Source: Streptococcus sp. (lineage in GTDB: Bacteria > Bacillota > Bacilli > Lactobacillales > Aerococcaceae). Taken from it: a DNA stretch of 8,860 bases. The first letter of the stretch is position 1; every line of letters starts with the position of its first letter. Shown here in pieces: positions 1 to 6,346 of the stretch. Made by a program: the position numbers and the translations under genes. The notes beneath the pieces are model-generated. The model ran no database searches, was not told the origin of the DNA, and was given only the letters and a program-made list of their open reading frames with translations. The stretch spans positions 10,857-19,716 of the forward strand of contig JABZYY010000015.1 of the NCBI GenBank assembly GCA_015264885.1. The letters are read 5' to 3'.

Positions 1-759
1 ATATGTTGTCCACCGGCACCACTTGCACGGTATACGTCGATTTTCAAATCATCTGGATTAATCTCAATATCAATATCTCCGTCCATTTGCGGAACAACAT
101 CCACTGAACAGAATGATGTATGACGTTTCCCAGCCGCATCAAATGGAGAAATACGAACGAGACGATGCACGCCTTTTTCAGAGCGTAAATACCCGTATGC
201 ATTCAAGCCCTCAATCGACAAGGTTACAGACTTAATCCCTGCTTCGTCCCCGTCTTGATAATCCACTGTTTCAACACGGTAACCATGTTTTTCAGCCCAA
301 CGCATATACATACGCAGTAGCATACTGCCCCAGTCCTGTGATTCTGTCCCCCCAGCACCTGGATGGATTTCCAAAATCGCACTGTTCTTATCATGAGGAC
401 CGTTCAGCAACATACTTAATTCGTACTGTTGCAAGTCCTTCTCAAGGGCCTCTATTGCGTCAACGATTTCCGCATGCACTTCTTCATCTGGCTCTTCTTT
501 ATACATTTCAAATAACAAACCTGTCTCTTCATGCGCCAATTCCATCTTATGGAACGTATCATAAATAGCCTTTAATTCATTATTCTTTTGAATGACTTGA
601 TTCGCTTTTTCGCTATCATCCCAAAATGATGGTTCAGACATCTCTTGCTCGTAGGCAGCGATATCTTCTTCTAAGCGATCTAAGTCAAAGAGACCTCCTA
701 TAACTGATGATTTGTTCGTTCATGGCCTCAAGCGCATTTCTAATTTCACTAATTTCCAT
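1..759 (-). CDS. prfB: Peptide chain release factor 2 (RF2), 3' end off the window, +1 frameshift gene
   Basis: RF2 recognises UGA and UAA stop codons in the ribosomal A site and triggers peptide release. The start ATG (757-759) follows AAGAGG (765-770). Frame 0 gives 24 codons and then an in-frame TGA (685-687). Shifting +1 there restores one continuous frame to the window edge. About 252 of roughly 365 residues are present. The anticodon-like motif Ser-Pro-Phe falls at residues 204-206 (bases 141-149), close to its known position in E. coli RF2. The catalytic Gly-Gly-Gln is at residues 249-251 (bases 6-14), just before the edge. Flanking stretches such as EIHPGAGGTES and YLRSEKGVHRLVRISPFD are typical of the family and distinguish RF2 from RF1 (PxT). 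The C-terminal remainder lies outside. The gene follows secA, as in many Firmicutes, but a hairpin terminator lies between them. Identification is very secure. Confidence 0.97.
684..699 (-). promoter_or_regulatory. prfB: Programmed +1 frameshift site of prfB
   Basis: On the minus strand the message reads AGGAGG-TCT-CTT-TGA-C. AGGAGG (694-699) is an internal Shine-Dalgarno element three bases before the slippery CTT codon (688-690). The in-frame TGA (685-687) is followed by C, the poor-termination context known from E. coli prfB. Slippage of CTT by one base gives GAC (684-686) and the remainder of RF2. The known logic is autoregulation: scarce RF2 means slow termination at UGA and more frameshifting. 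Spacing and sequence match the classic site apart from AGGAGG replacing AGGGGG. Confidence 0.95.
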
Positions 760-773
760 ACTGACCTCTTTCT

Positions 774-801
774 AAAAGAAAACGGCGAAATGCTTCGCCG
801 T
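774..801 (-). terminator. Rho-independent terminator between secA and prfB
   Basis: An 8-bp perfect stem, ACGGCGAA (782-789) with TTCGCCGT (794-801), has a 4-base loop. On the minus strand it is followed by TTTCTTTT (781-774). It starts 12 bases after the secA stop. The U-tract ends only a few bases before the prfB ribosome binding site, leaving no room for a separate prfB promoter after it. It probably acts as a partial terminator that lowers prfB expression relative to secA. Confidence 0.8.
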
Positions 802-813
802 CTCCCTTTGTTA

Positions 814-3258
814 TTAAGCTTTTTCTGAATCGTCGTCAGAAGTTCTGTCATGACCTGTAGCCACTACACTGCGAACTCCTTGAATTTGTTCACGTTGTAA
901 GTTTTGACGAATTTGAGATTTCATCAAGATACGTGTTACATCATAGTCGATTGCAGCAATCATTTGTTGGAATCGTTCGTAACCTTCTGTTTGGTACTCT
1001 GTTAATGGATCGATTTGAGCGTATCCACGTAAACCAACGCTTTGACGTAATTGGTCCATATCATCGATGTGATCTGTCCACTTACGGTCAACCACACGTA
1101 GGATAACTACTTTTTCGAACTCAAGCATTTGATTGTCACCATTCAATTGCTCTTGTTTTTCTTTGTAGATTTCCATTGCTTTTTCGTTTAAGATTCCTTC
1201 GATTTCAGTAGCTGATTTGCCTTCTAAATCGCTAATTGAAAGTTCATCTGGAGCACAGATTGAGTTGTGAGCAAAGTCCACAATTCCTTCTAAGTTCCAA
1301 TCTTTTTGGTCTGTCAATGTATGACTTTCCACAACGCGGTGGATTGTACGACGGATCATACCTTTTGTCACTTTTTCAAGTGAGTTTTCTTCGTTAATAA
1401 TTTGTAGACGTTGTGAGTAGATGATTTCACGTTGTTCACGCATAACCTCATCGTACTCTAGGACGCTTTTACGAGTATCGTAGTTGTTCCCTTCAACACG
1501 TTTTTGTGAAGATTCTACTTGTCTTGTTAACATCTTGCTTTGGATGAAGTTATCGTCGCCTTCATCTGTTAAGTTTAGACGTTCCCAGATTGCTTGCATT
1601 TTTTCTCCACCGAAACGTTTCATCAAATCATCTTCTAATGATAGGTAGAATTGTGTTGCACCTGGGTCCCCTTGACGTCCACTACGTCCACGTAATTGGT
1701 TATCGATACGACGGCTTTCGTGACGTTCTGTACCGATTACGCAAAGTCCACCAAGTTCTTTCACGCCTTTACCAAGCTTGATGTCAGTACCACGTCCGGC
1801 CATGTTTGTCGCGATTGTTACAGCGCCACGTTGACCAGCTGACATGATAATTTCTGCTTCTTTAAAGTGGTTTTTCGCATTTAATACTTCGTGCGGAATT
1901 CCTTCTGCGCGTAGTAAGTTAGATAGCAATTCACTTGTTTCAACGGCAACCGTACCGACAAGGATTGGTTGACCTGCCTCATGACGTTGTTTGATATCTT
2001 GTACCACCGCACGGAATTTACTACGTAATGATGGGTAGATTAAATCGTGGCCATCGATACGTTGTACAGGACGGTTTGTTGGAATCGCAATAACGTTCAT
2101 GTTGTAGATTTCTCTGAATTCTTCTTCTTCAGTCTTCGCAGTACCTGTCATCCCTGACAATTTACGATACATACGGAAGTAGTTTTGGTAAGTGATTGTC
2201 GCCATTGTCTTAGACTCGTTTTCAACTTCAACGCCTTCTTTAGCTTCAATCGCTTGGTGAAGACCATCTGAGTAACGACGACCTTCCATGATACGTCCAG
2301 TAAATCCATCAACGATTTTAACTTTACCTTCATCCACCACATAGTCGATGTCGCGTAACATAATGTAGTTCGCACGTAACGCTTGGTCGATATGGTGAAC
2401 AAGTGCTGAGTTATCCACGTCATAAAGGTTTGGTAAGCGGAATGTTTGTTCAGCTTTGTTAATCCCTTCGTCTGTTAATGAAATTGTTTTAGAAGTTAAG
2501 TCGATTGTGTAATCTTCTTCCTCTTTTAATCCTTTAACAAACATATCTGCACGTTGGTATAACACTGTTGATTTTTCAGCTTGTCCTGAAATGATCAATG
2601 GAGTACGCGCTTCGTCGATTAAGATTGAGTCTGTTTCATCGACAACTGCGTAGTTCAATGGACGTTGTACCATTTGTGATTTGTAAACCACCATGTTATC
2701 ACGTAAGTAGTCAAATCCTAATTCACTGTTTGTGCTGTAAGTGATGTCTGCAGCATATGCGGCACGTTTTTCTTCTGAAGACATTCCTGTTAAGTTTAAC
2801 CCAACAGTTAGTCCTAAGAAGTTGTATAACTCACCCATTTCGCGCGCGTCACGAGTTGCTAAGTATTCGTTAACGGTAACTACGTGAACACCCTCGCCTG
2901 ATAATGCGTTTAAGTATACAGGCATTGTCGCTGTTAAAGTTTTACCTTCACCAGTACGCATTTCCGCAATGTTACCGTCATGAAGTGTAATCCCACCCAT
3001 GATTTGAACTTTATATGGGAATAAGCCTAATACACGTTTAGCTCCTTCACGTACTAACGCGAATGCTTCAGGAAGAAGTGCATCAAGAGACTCCCCTTGA
3101 GCATATCTTGCTTTATATTCTTCTGTTTTTACTGGAAAATCAGCATCTTCTAATGCAGCCATTTGAGATTCTAACGCAATTACTTTATCCGCTAGTTTTC
3201 CTAAACGACGTAATTCACGCTTATCATTTTCAACTAACTGTCTCAAAAAATTTGCCAT
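814..3258 (-). CDS. secA: Preprotein translocase ATPase SecA (SecA1 type)
   Basis: SecA is the ATP-driven motor that pushes unfolded preproteins through the SecYEG channel at the membrane. The protein has 814 residues. Walker A is TGEGKT (102-107) in the usual SecA context of [13 protein letters not shown]. Walker B is DETD (207-210) followed by [15 protein letters not shown]; the third position is more often Val or Ile, a mild variant. The second ATPase half carries [10 protein letters not shown] (484-493) and [10 protein letters not shown] (524-533). The start ATG is preceded by AAGGAG (3267-3272) at 8-base spacing. The C-terminus ends in an acidic DDDSEKA tail without the Cys-rich SEC-C zinc motif found in many SecA proteins, so it is shorter than the approximately 840-residue B. 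subtilis form. It lies between the ABC exporter unit and prfB. It is probably expressed from its own promoter and ends at a hairpin terminator. Confidence 0.98.
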   Translation of the reverse strand: MANFLRQLVENDKRELRRLGKLADKVIALESQMAALEDADFPVKTEEYKARYAQGESLDALLPEAFALVREGAKRVLGLFPYKVQIMGGITLHDGNIAEMRTGEGKTLTATMPVYLNALSGEGVHVVTVNEYLATRDAREMGELYNFLGLTVGLNLTGMSSEEKRAAYAADITYSTNSELGFDYLRDNMVVYKSQMVQRPLNYAVVDETDSILIDEARTPLIISGQAEKSTVLYQRADMFVKGLKEEEDYTIDLTSKTISLTDEGINKAEQTFRLPNLYDVDNSALVHHIDQALRANYIMLRDIDYVVDEGKVKIVDGFTGRIMEGRRYSDGLHQAIEAKEGVEVENESKTMATITYQNYFRMYRKLSGMTGTAKTEEEEFREIYNMNVIAIPTNRPVQRIDGHDLIYPSLRSKFRAVVQDIKQRHEAGQPILVGTVAVETSELLSNLLRAEGIPHEVLNAKNHFKEAEIIMSAGQRGAVTIATNMAGRGTDIKLGKGVKELGGLCVIGTERHESRRIDNQLRGRSGRQGDPGATQFYLSLEDDLMKRFGGEKMQAIWERLNLTDEGDDNFIQSKMLTRQVESSQKRVEGNNYDTRKSVLEYDEVMREQREIIYSQRLQIINEENSLEKVTKGMIRRTIHRVVESHTLTDQKDWNLEGIVDFAHNSICAPDELSISDLEGKSATEIEGILNEKAMEIYKEKQEQLNGDNQMLEFEKVVILRVVDRKWTDHIDDMDQLRQSVGLRGYAQIDPLTEYQTEGYERFQQMIAAIDYDVTRILMKSQIRQNLQREQIQGVRSVVATGHDRTSDDDSEKA

Positions 3259-3332
3259 TTAATTAACTCCTTTTTTATTTTCACCACTATTTTTAAATCG
3301 GTGAACATTTTAAATCTCATAAAAGTACTACA

Positions 3333-3352
3333 AATAGGTGGCTACACCTATT
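3333..3352 (-). promoter_or_regulatory. Stem-loop or operator in the secA leader
   Basis: A perfect 8-bp inverted repeat, AATAGGTG (3333-3340) and CACCTATT (3345-3352), is separated by GCTA. If transcription starts about 7 bases after the proposed -10 box (3364-3369), the hairpin would form almost at the 5' end of the secA mRNA. No U-tract follows in the minus direction, so it does not look like a terminator. It could stabilise the transcript or be a protein-binding dyad. Function is inferred only. Confidence 0.45.
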
Positions 3353-3363
3353 GCATCTTATTC

Positions 3364-3372
3364 ATTTTACCA
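3364..3372 (-). promoter_or_regulatory. Candidate extended -10 promoter for secA
   Basis: On the minus strand TGGTAAAAT gives a TG-extended -10 box (TAAAAT at 3364-3369) about 105 bases before the secA start. The -35 region at 17-bp spacing (TTTCTT, 3387-3392) is weak, which is tolerable for an extended -10 promoter. It lies just downstream of the terminator of the preceding unit, as expected for a separate secA transcript. Confidence 0.4.
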
Positions 3373-3394
3373 TTGTTTAGCTAATTAAGAAAGC

Positions 3395-3423
3395 AAAACA
3401 AGGCGACTTTTTTCAAAGTCACC
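3395..3423 (-). terminator. Terminator of the small-ORF/ABC exporter unit
   Basis: Arms GGCGACTTT (3402-3410) and AAAGTCACC (3415-3423) form a 9-bp stem with one G-T wobble and a 4-base loop. On the minus strand TTGTTTT follows (3401-3395). A run of seven T on the plus side (3427-3433) means it could also work in the other direction, but no plus-strand gene leads into it. It lies about 100 bases after the ABC gene stop. Confidence 0.7.
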
Positions 3424-3523
3424 CGATTTTTTTACATTTTTACGTCAATGAAACCTAATTTTTGTTCCAAACAGAGAGTTATTGCTGCTTTTTCTCCATA
3501 CGTAATAATGCTTTCTTTCAGAA

Positions 3524-5095
3524 TTAAAGTCTTATAGTAACATCATATTTTTTACTATTTTCTGATTCCGAACGATGTGAAATATGAATCAACGTTAACG
3601 TAGAATCGTTTAGTAATTGATTTTCAATCAGTTCATAAAGTTCCCTATCTAATGCGGACAAAGACTCGTCCAAAATAAGCCAATCTTTACGTTCTAGTAA
3701 CGCGCGAATCAACATCAACCTTTGAATTTGACCACCTGATAAACTGGATTGCTCACTATACAGCTCTTCAAGAGACTCCAATGTTGGAAAACGATCTTCT
3801 AATCTAAAGCGATGAATCCATCCCATTAAAGTATGCGCATCAACCTCACCACTATAATACGTCAGATTATTCCGTATCGTATCATGGAATAATCCTTGTT
3901 GTTGTGGTATGTAAGCAATCTGTTGTTGAATCGTTGAATAAGGGACATTTTCAATAGGTCGCTGATTGAATAAAACAGTTCCCGTATAGTCTATAAAATT
4001 GCCGGTAGCAACTAACATGAGAAGCGATTTTCCTTTACCACTTTGGCCTGTAATCAAATACTTTTTCCCTTTTTCAAAATTCAATGGCACATTTTGTGTA
4101 AAGGTTTGATGCTGAAAGTGAATTTTAACATCCTTTAACTGAAGAGTTTTTAAAGTCTCAACCTGATTTGCCCGTTCTTCCAATGCACTATCTTGATGCA
4201 TTAACTCATCATGAATTCCTTTGACAGACTGCAAGTTACTAATAGAATCTGCAATGAGATTAGCAGGCAATGTTAACTCTTGAGAAATTGAAAATACAGC
4301 CACCAATGCTCCAACTTGCAATTGTCCAATTAATACCTGATAACCTCCCAGCAATAAAATCACAATCATCGTCGAATAAAAACCAAATCCAACCAAAACA
4401 TTCACAAGGGCTATTTGTTTTTTCTTCGACAAAGTAGCTTCATTCATCGTTTCGTATTTTTCAACGGCTTGATTCATCACAAGTGGATAGTGCCGACTAT
4501 TTTTCACAGACAATTTGCTTTCTAATAAATCCGTTAGAAATGTTACATATTGCTTTTTAGAGCGAGAAATCTTCTCTTGTTTTTGTTGAAGTGATTTATT
4601 AAATAAGAGTGGCAGCCCAATTGGTAAAAACATCGTTACAATCACTGCAGTTGCAACTCCTGCATGAATCATATACAACGCTATTGTAGAAAACAGAAAC
4701 GAAACAACCCCTTGAATCATTGAAATCTGTGTATCGTAATGAAGATCCTTTATCATCTCAATATCATTATTAATCTCAGAAACTTTCTCGCCTGGAACTA
4801 GTAGTTTCTCTGATTTCACCTGCACGGCACTTGTAATAGCAGAATATAATGATTTTTTATGAAAGAAACTCCCTACTTGATTCAGATATTTTACATTCCA
4901 TACTTGCCTAGCATATTCGAACACTAAAAGTAATAAGGTTATTCCAATCAAATAACTAATCTGCATAAAAAACGAGCTTGTGTCATGATTGGAAATCGCA
5001 TCAACGACAAATTGAATCTGATAATTTAACCAGACAGATAAGCCCGATACAAGCATTACAAATAATACAGTTGTGAATAATAAAGATTTCTTCAT
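3524..5095 (-). CDS. ABC exporter half-transporter (fused membrane and ATPase domains), substrate unknown
   Basis: This 523-residue protein joins an N-terminal membrane domain to a C-terminal ABC ATPase, the type I exporter layout; two copies, or one with a partner, would form the pump. Hydrophobic segments lie near residues 5-26, 42-64, 122-142, 146-166, 229-250 and 256-275, so six helices are likely. The ATPase has Walker A GQSGKGKS (350-357), a Q-loop in IPQQQ (396-400), signature LSGGQ (452-456), Walker B LILDE with catalytic Glu477, D-loop SALD (480-483) and the switch His507. All catalytic residues are present, so it should be active. There is no N-terminal C39 peptidase domain. The start is supported by AAGGGG (5102-5107), which overlaps the stop codon of the small upstream ORF. 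No second half-transporter, regulator or modification enzyme is adjacent, so drug, lipid or peptide export cannot be told apart. Confidence 0.9.
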   Translation of the reverse strand: MKKSLLFTTVLFVMLVSGLSVWLNYQIQFVVDAISNHDTSSFFMQISYLIGITLLLLVFEYARQVWNVKYLNQVGSFFHKKSLYSAITSAVQVKSEKLLVPGEKVSEINNDIEMIKDLHYDTQISMIQGVVSFLFSTIALYMIHAGVATAVIVTMFLPIGLPLLFNKSLQQKQEKISRSKKQYVTFLTDLLESKLSVKNSRHYPLVMNQAVEKYETMNEATLSKKKQIALVNVLVGFGFYSTMIVILLLGGYQVLIGQLQVGALVAVFSISQELTLPANLIADSISNLQSVKGIHDELMHQDSALEERANQVETLKTLQLKDVKIHFQHQTFTQNVPLNFEKGKKYLITGQSGKGKSLLMLVATGNFIDYTGTVLFNQRPIENVPYSTIQQQIAYIPQQQGLFHDTIRNNLTYYSGEVDAHTLMGWIHRFRLEDRFPTLESLEELYSEQSSLSGGQIQRLMLIRALLERKDWLILDESLSALDRELYELIENQLLNDSTLTLIHISHRSESENSKKYDVTIRL

Positions 5096-5105
5096 TTTGT
5101 TCCCC

Positions 5106-5240
5106 TTAAAACTCTATAAAGTTCACCGTAGACCCAGATTCAATTTCTTTTGAACTTTTGATTTCTTTTAGTAGCACAGCCACTAAGTACAATTCGATGC
5201 TGAGTATGTCTTCTAAGTTATGAAAATACAGTTCTAACAT
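5106..5240 (-). CDS. Small protein of 44 residues directly upstream of the ABC exporter, unrecognised
   Basis: An ATG-initiated frame of 44 codons (start 5238-5240, stop TAA 5106-5108) ends 10 bases before the ABC exporter start. Its stop codon is embedded in that gene's ribosome binding site, as in translationally coupled pairs. The peptide begins MLELYFHNLEDILSIELYL, has a moderately hydrophobic stretch around residues 15-24, then a charged Lys/Glu/Ser segment, and ends in VNFIEF. It has no Cys, no double-glycine leader site and no clear signal peptide, so it does not look like a classical bacteriocin precursor. Against it, the ATG has no good Shine-Dalgarno element (only AAGTAG nearby). 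A TTGACA promoter sits about 30 bases upstream. It may be a co-transcribed small protein or peptide substrate, a leader ORF, or the remnant of a longer gene. No function can be assigned. Confidence 0.4.
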   Translation of the reverse strand: MLELYFHNLEDILSIELYLVAVLLKEIKSSKEIESGSTVNFIEF

Positions 5241-5269
5241 ATTTCTACTTAAATTAACGGTACTCTTTC

Positions 5270-5298
5270 AGCTTATTTCTATCCTTAGCAAATGTCAA
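5270..5298 (-). promoter_or_regulatory. Candidate promoter for the small-ORF/ABC exporter unit
   Basis: On the minus strand a perfect -35 box TTGACA (5293-5298) is followed after 17 bases by TAAGCT (5270-5275), a weak -10 match. A start near 5263 would give a leader of about 20 bases before the 44-codon ORF. The rest of the gap up to the hpf terminator (5299-5372) is AT-rich and shows nothing further. Confidence 0.4.
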
Positions 5299-5372
5299 CG
5301 CTATTTTATCGATTTTCTTAGATTATTTTCTCATAAATAATTTTATCAATCTTTCAATAGAGTTGAGAGCAC

Positions 5373-5400
5373 AAAAAAAGGTGGCTTTTTCAAGCCACCT
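5373..5400 (-). terminator. Rho-independent terminator of hpf
   Basis: A perfect 9-bp stem, AGGTGGCTT (5379-5387) with AAGCCACCT (5392-5400), has the loop TTTC (GAAA on the transcript). On the minus strand a run of T follows (5379-5373). It begins about 10 bases after the hpf stop and cleanly separates hpf from the downstream exporter unit. Confidence 0.9.
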
Positions 5401-5409
5401 AAAATTTTA

Positions 5410-5952
5410 TTAATTTGTTTCAATCAAACCATATTTTCCATCTTTACGACGATAAACAATGTTTGTTTCGTTCGTTTCAGCATCTTGGTAGATAAAGAAG
5501 TTATGTCCTAACATGTTCATTTGAAGAACAGCTTCTTCGCTATCCATTGGTTTCAAATCAATTCGTTTTGTACGAACGATTTCTAATCCTGTTTCCTCCT
5601 CTTCAGGCACTTCTGGAAGTGGTGGTAACACAACATCGAATCCTTTTTCGCGAGATTTACGATTGATTTTAGTTTTATGTTTACGAACTTGTCTTTCAAG
5701 TTTATCGACTACCAAGTCAATACTTCCATATAAATCAATTGAAGTTTCCTCGGCACGTAGAACTAAATAAGGAAGTGGGATCGTAACTTCAACTTTTGCA
5801 GTCTTTTCAGCGTAGACTTTCAAGTTGACATATACAGTCGCATTAGCAACGTCAGTAAAGTATTTTTCTAATTTGCTAATCTTCTTTTCAGCGTATTGAC
5901 GAATCGCTTCTGTGACCTCAATATTTTCTCCACGGATATTATATTTAAACAT
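5410..5952 (-). CDS. hpf: Ribosome hibernation promoting factor, long form
   Basis: Long HPF binds the decoding region of the 30S subunit and pairs ribosomes into inactive 100S dimers in stationary phase or stress. The protein has 180 residues. The N-terminal S30AE domain (about 1-100) starts MFKYNIRGENIEVTEAIRQY, with the basic KHKTKINRK segment at its end. An acidic linker around PEVPEEEE leads to the C-terminal dimerisation domain (about 125-180), ending in VYRRKDGKYGLIET, which marks the long form rather than the short YfiA/HPF type. An ATG six codons further upstream is open, but GGGGAG (5959-5964) lies between the two at good spacing for the inner ATG (5950-5952), so the inner start is chosen. 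The gene has a strong promoter, a leader with two stem-loops and its own terminator. In many Firmicutes hpf lies between comFC and secA; here each side has an insert. Confidence 0.96.
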   Translation of the reverse strand: MFKYNIRGENIEVTEAIRQYAEKKISKLEKYFTDVANATVYVNLKVYAEKTAKVEVTIPLPYLVLRAEETSIDLYGSIDLVVDKLERQVRKHKTKINRKSREKGFDVVLPPLPEVPEEEETGLEIVRTKRIDLKPMDSEEAVLQMNMLGHNFFIYQDAETNETNIVYRRKDGKYGLIETN

Positions 5953-5968
5953 AATACTCTCCCCTTTC

Positions 5969-5984
5969 ATCTGGAAAACCAGAT
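5969..5984 (-). promoter_or_regulatory. Stem-loop next to the hpf ribosome binding site
   Basis: ATCTGG (5969-5974) and CCAGAT (5979-5984) form a 6-bp stem around a 4-base loop. In the transcript it ends a few bases before the AAAGGGGAG ribosome binding site. It may affect ribosome access or mRNA stability. The role is inferred. Confidence 0.35.
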
Positions 5985-5996
5985 TTGAAGAAATAC

Positions 5997-6015
5997 CCTA
6001 AGGACCACTCTTAGG
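5997..6015 (-). promoter_or_regulatory. Second stem-loop in the hpf leader
   Basis: CCTAAG (5997-6002) and CTTAGG (6010-6015) pair as a perfect 6-bp stem with a 7-base loop. It lies between the predicted transcription start (near 6037) and the stem-loop next to the ribosome binding site, so the roughly 85-base leader holds two consecutive hairpins. It is too short for the large raiA-associated RNA motif. Confidence 0.35.
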
Positions 6016-6043
6016 AATTGCTTCGTTTGATTTCTATAGTTTT

Positions 6044-6072
6044 ATTATAAAGCATGCACAGGGCTTTTACAA
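6044..6072 (-). promoter_or_regulatory. Promoter of hpf
   Basis: On the minus strand TTGTAA (6067-6072) and a perfect TATAAT (6044-6049) are separated by 17 bases. This is a strong vegetative-type promoter. Predicted start is near 6037, giving a leader of about 85 bases before the hpf ATG. Confidence 0.8.
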
Positions 6073-6118
6073 CCGTTTTCAAGAATTCTTTCATTAAGAA
6101 TTGTTAAGGAAAAACGGT
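6072..6118. repeat. Imperfect inverted repeat next to the hpf promoter
   Basis: Outer arms ACCGTTTT (6072-6079) and AAAACGGT (6111-6118) are exact. Inside them AATTCTT (6084-6090) pairs with AAGAATT (6096-6102) around a 5-base loop. The left arm touches the hpf -35 box (6067-6072). It could be a regulator site, or a decayed terminator. On the plus side ATTTTT follows, but no plus-strand gene precedes it. The rest of the hpf-gldA divergent region (6119-6283) is AT-rich, with a small dyad TTTTCA-N5-TGAAAA at 6151-6167 and one very short ORF. Confidence 0.4.
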
Positions 6119-6168
6119 ATTTTTGAGGACTTTTCTTTGGCGATATTTTGTTTTCACGAGATGAAAAA

Positions 6169-6228
6169 TTATACAGCATTGAAGATTAGAATCATTCCCA
6201 ACAAGAATCTCCTATCCCCTTTAATCAT
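6169..6228 (-). CDS. Possible 19-residue peptide ORF in the hpf-gldA divergent region
   Basis: On the minus strand a full AAGGAGG (6233-6239) precedes an ATG (6226-6228) and 19 codons ending in TAA (6169-6171). The peptide reads MIKGDRRFLLGMILIFNAV, a charged N-terminus followed by a hydrophobic run, resembling in style the short hydrophobic signalling peptides of streptococci. Against it, the spacing from GGAGG to ATG is only 3 bases, no good promoter is visible upstream, and no Rgg-type regulator is nearby. It may be chance in AT-rich DNA and is listed only because of the ribosome binding site match. Confidence 0.15.
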   Translation of the reverse strand: MIKGDRRFLLGMILIFNAV

Positions 6229-6283
6229 CTCCCTCCTTTCTAGAAAGTCTTAGATTCCTAGTTAAAACAACACAGAATCTCCA

Positions 6284-6312
6284 TTGACAGAAATCGTTTT
6301 CAACGATATAGT
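6284..6312 (+). promoter_or_regulatory. Promoter of gldA
   Basis: TTGACA (6284-6289) and TATAGT (6307-6312) are separated by 17 bases, close to consensus. The expected start near 6319 leaves a leader of about 28 bases before the gldA ATG. The spacer contains the cre-like site. Confidence 0.85.
6289..6307 (+). promoter_or_regulatory. cre-like CcpA operator within the gldA promoter
   Basis: AGAAATCGTTTTCA (6289-6302) matches the catabolite-responsive element consensus TGWAANCGNTNNCA at every defined position except the first (A for T). It also lies in a perfect dyad, ATCGTT-TTC-AACGAT (6293-6307). A site between the -35 and -10 boxes would block RNA polymerase when CcpA is bound. This fits catabolite repression of a glycerol-use gene. 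Binding is inferred from sequence only. Confidence 0.7.
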
Positions 6313-6346
6313 GAAATAGTAAACAAATTATAAAGGAGTTATGATT

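Noticed and set aside
338..568. Plus-strand open frame of 76 codons inside prfB
   Set aside because: It is antisense to a well-supported RF2 coding region, has no convincing ribosome binding site and shows no recognisable domain.
2148..2423. Minus-strand frame of 91 codons within secA in another phase
   Set aside because: SecA is continuous and fully recognisable through this stretch, so the alternative frame is a shadow.
3432..3535. Open stretch after the ABC gene in a shifted frame, ending in GFIDVKM
   Set aside because: It has no start codon with a ribosome binding site and no known similarity that I can recognise. A gene remnant is possible but unsupported.
5953..5970. Upstream ATG giving HPF six extra residues
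   Set aside because: The ribosome binding site GGGGAG lies inside these codons and is well spaced for the inner ATG, where family homology also begins.
6204..6282. Direct repeat AGAATCTCC at 6204-6212 and 6274-6282 upstream of gldA
   Set aside because: Nine bases in AT-rich DNA can recur by chance, the spacing of 70 is not typical of an activator site, and nothing else supports it.
6341..6346. ATG two codons before the chosen gldA start
   Set aside because: It is only two bases from the AAAGGAG element, whereas the chosen ATG has the usual eight-base spacing.
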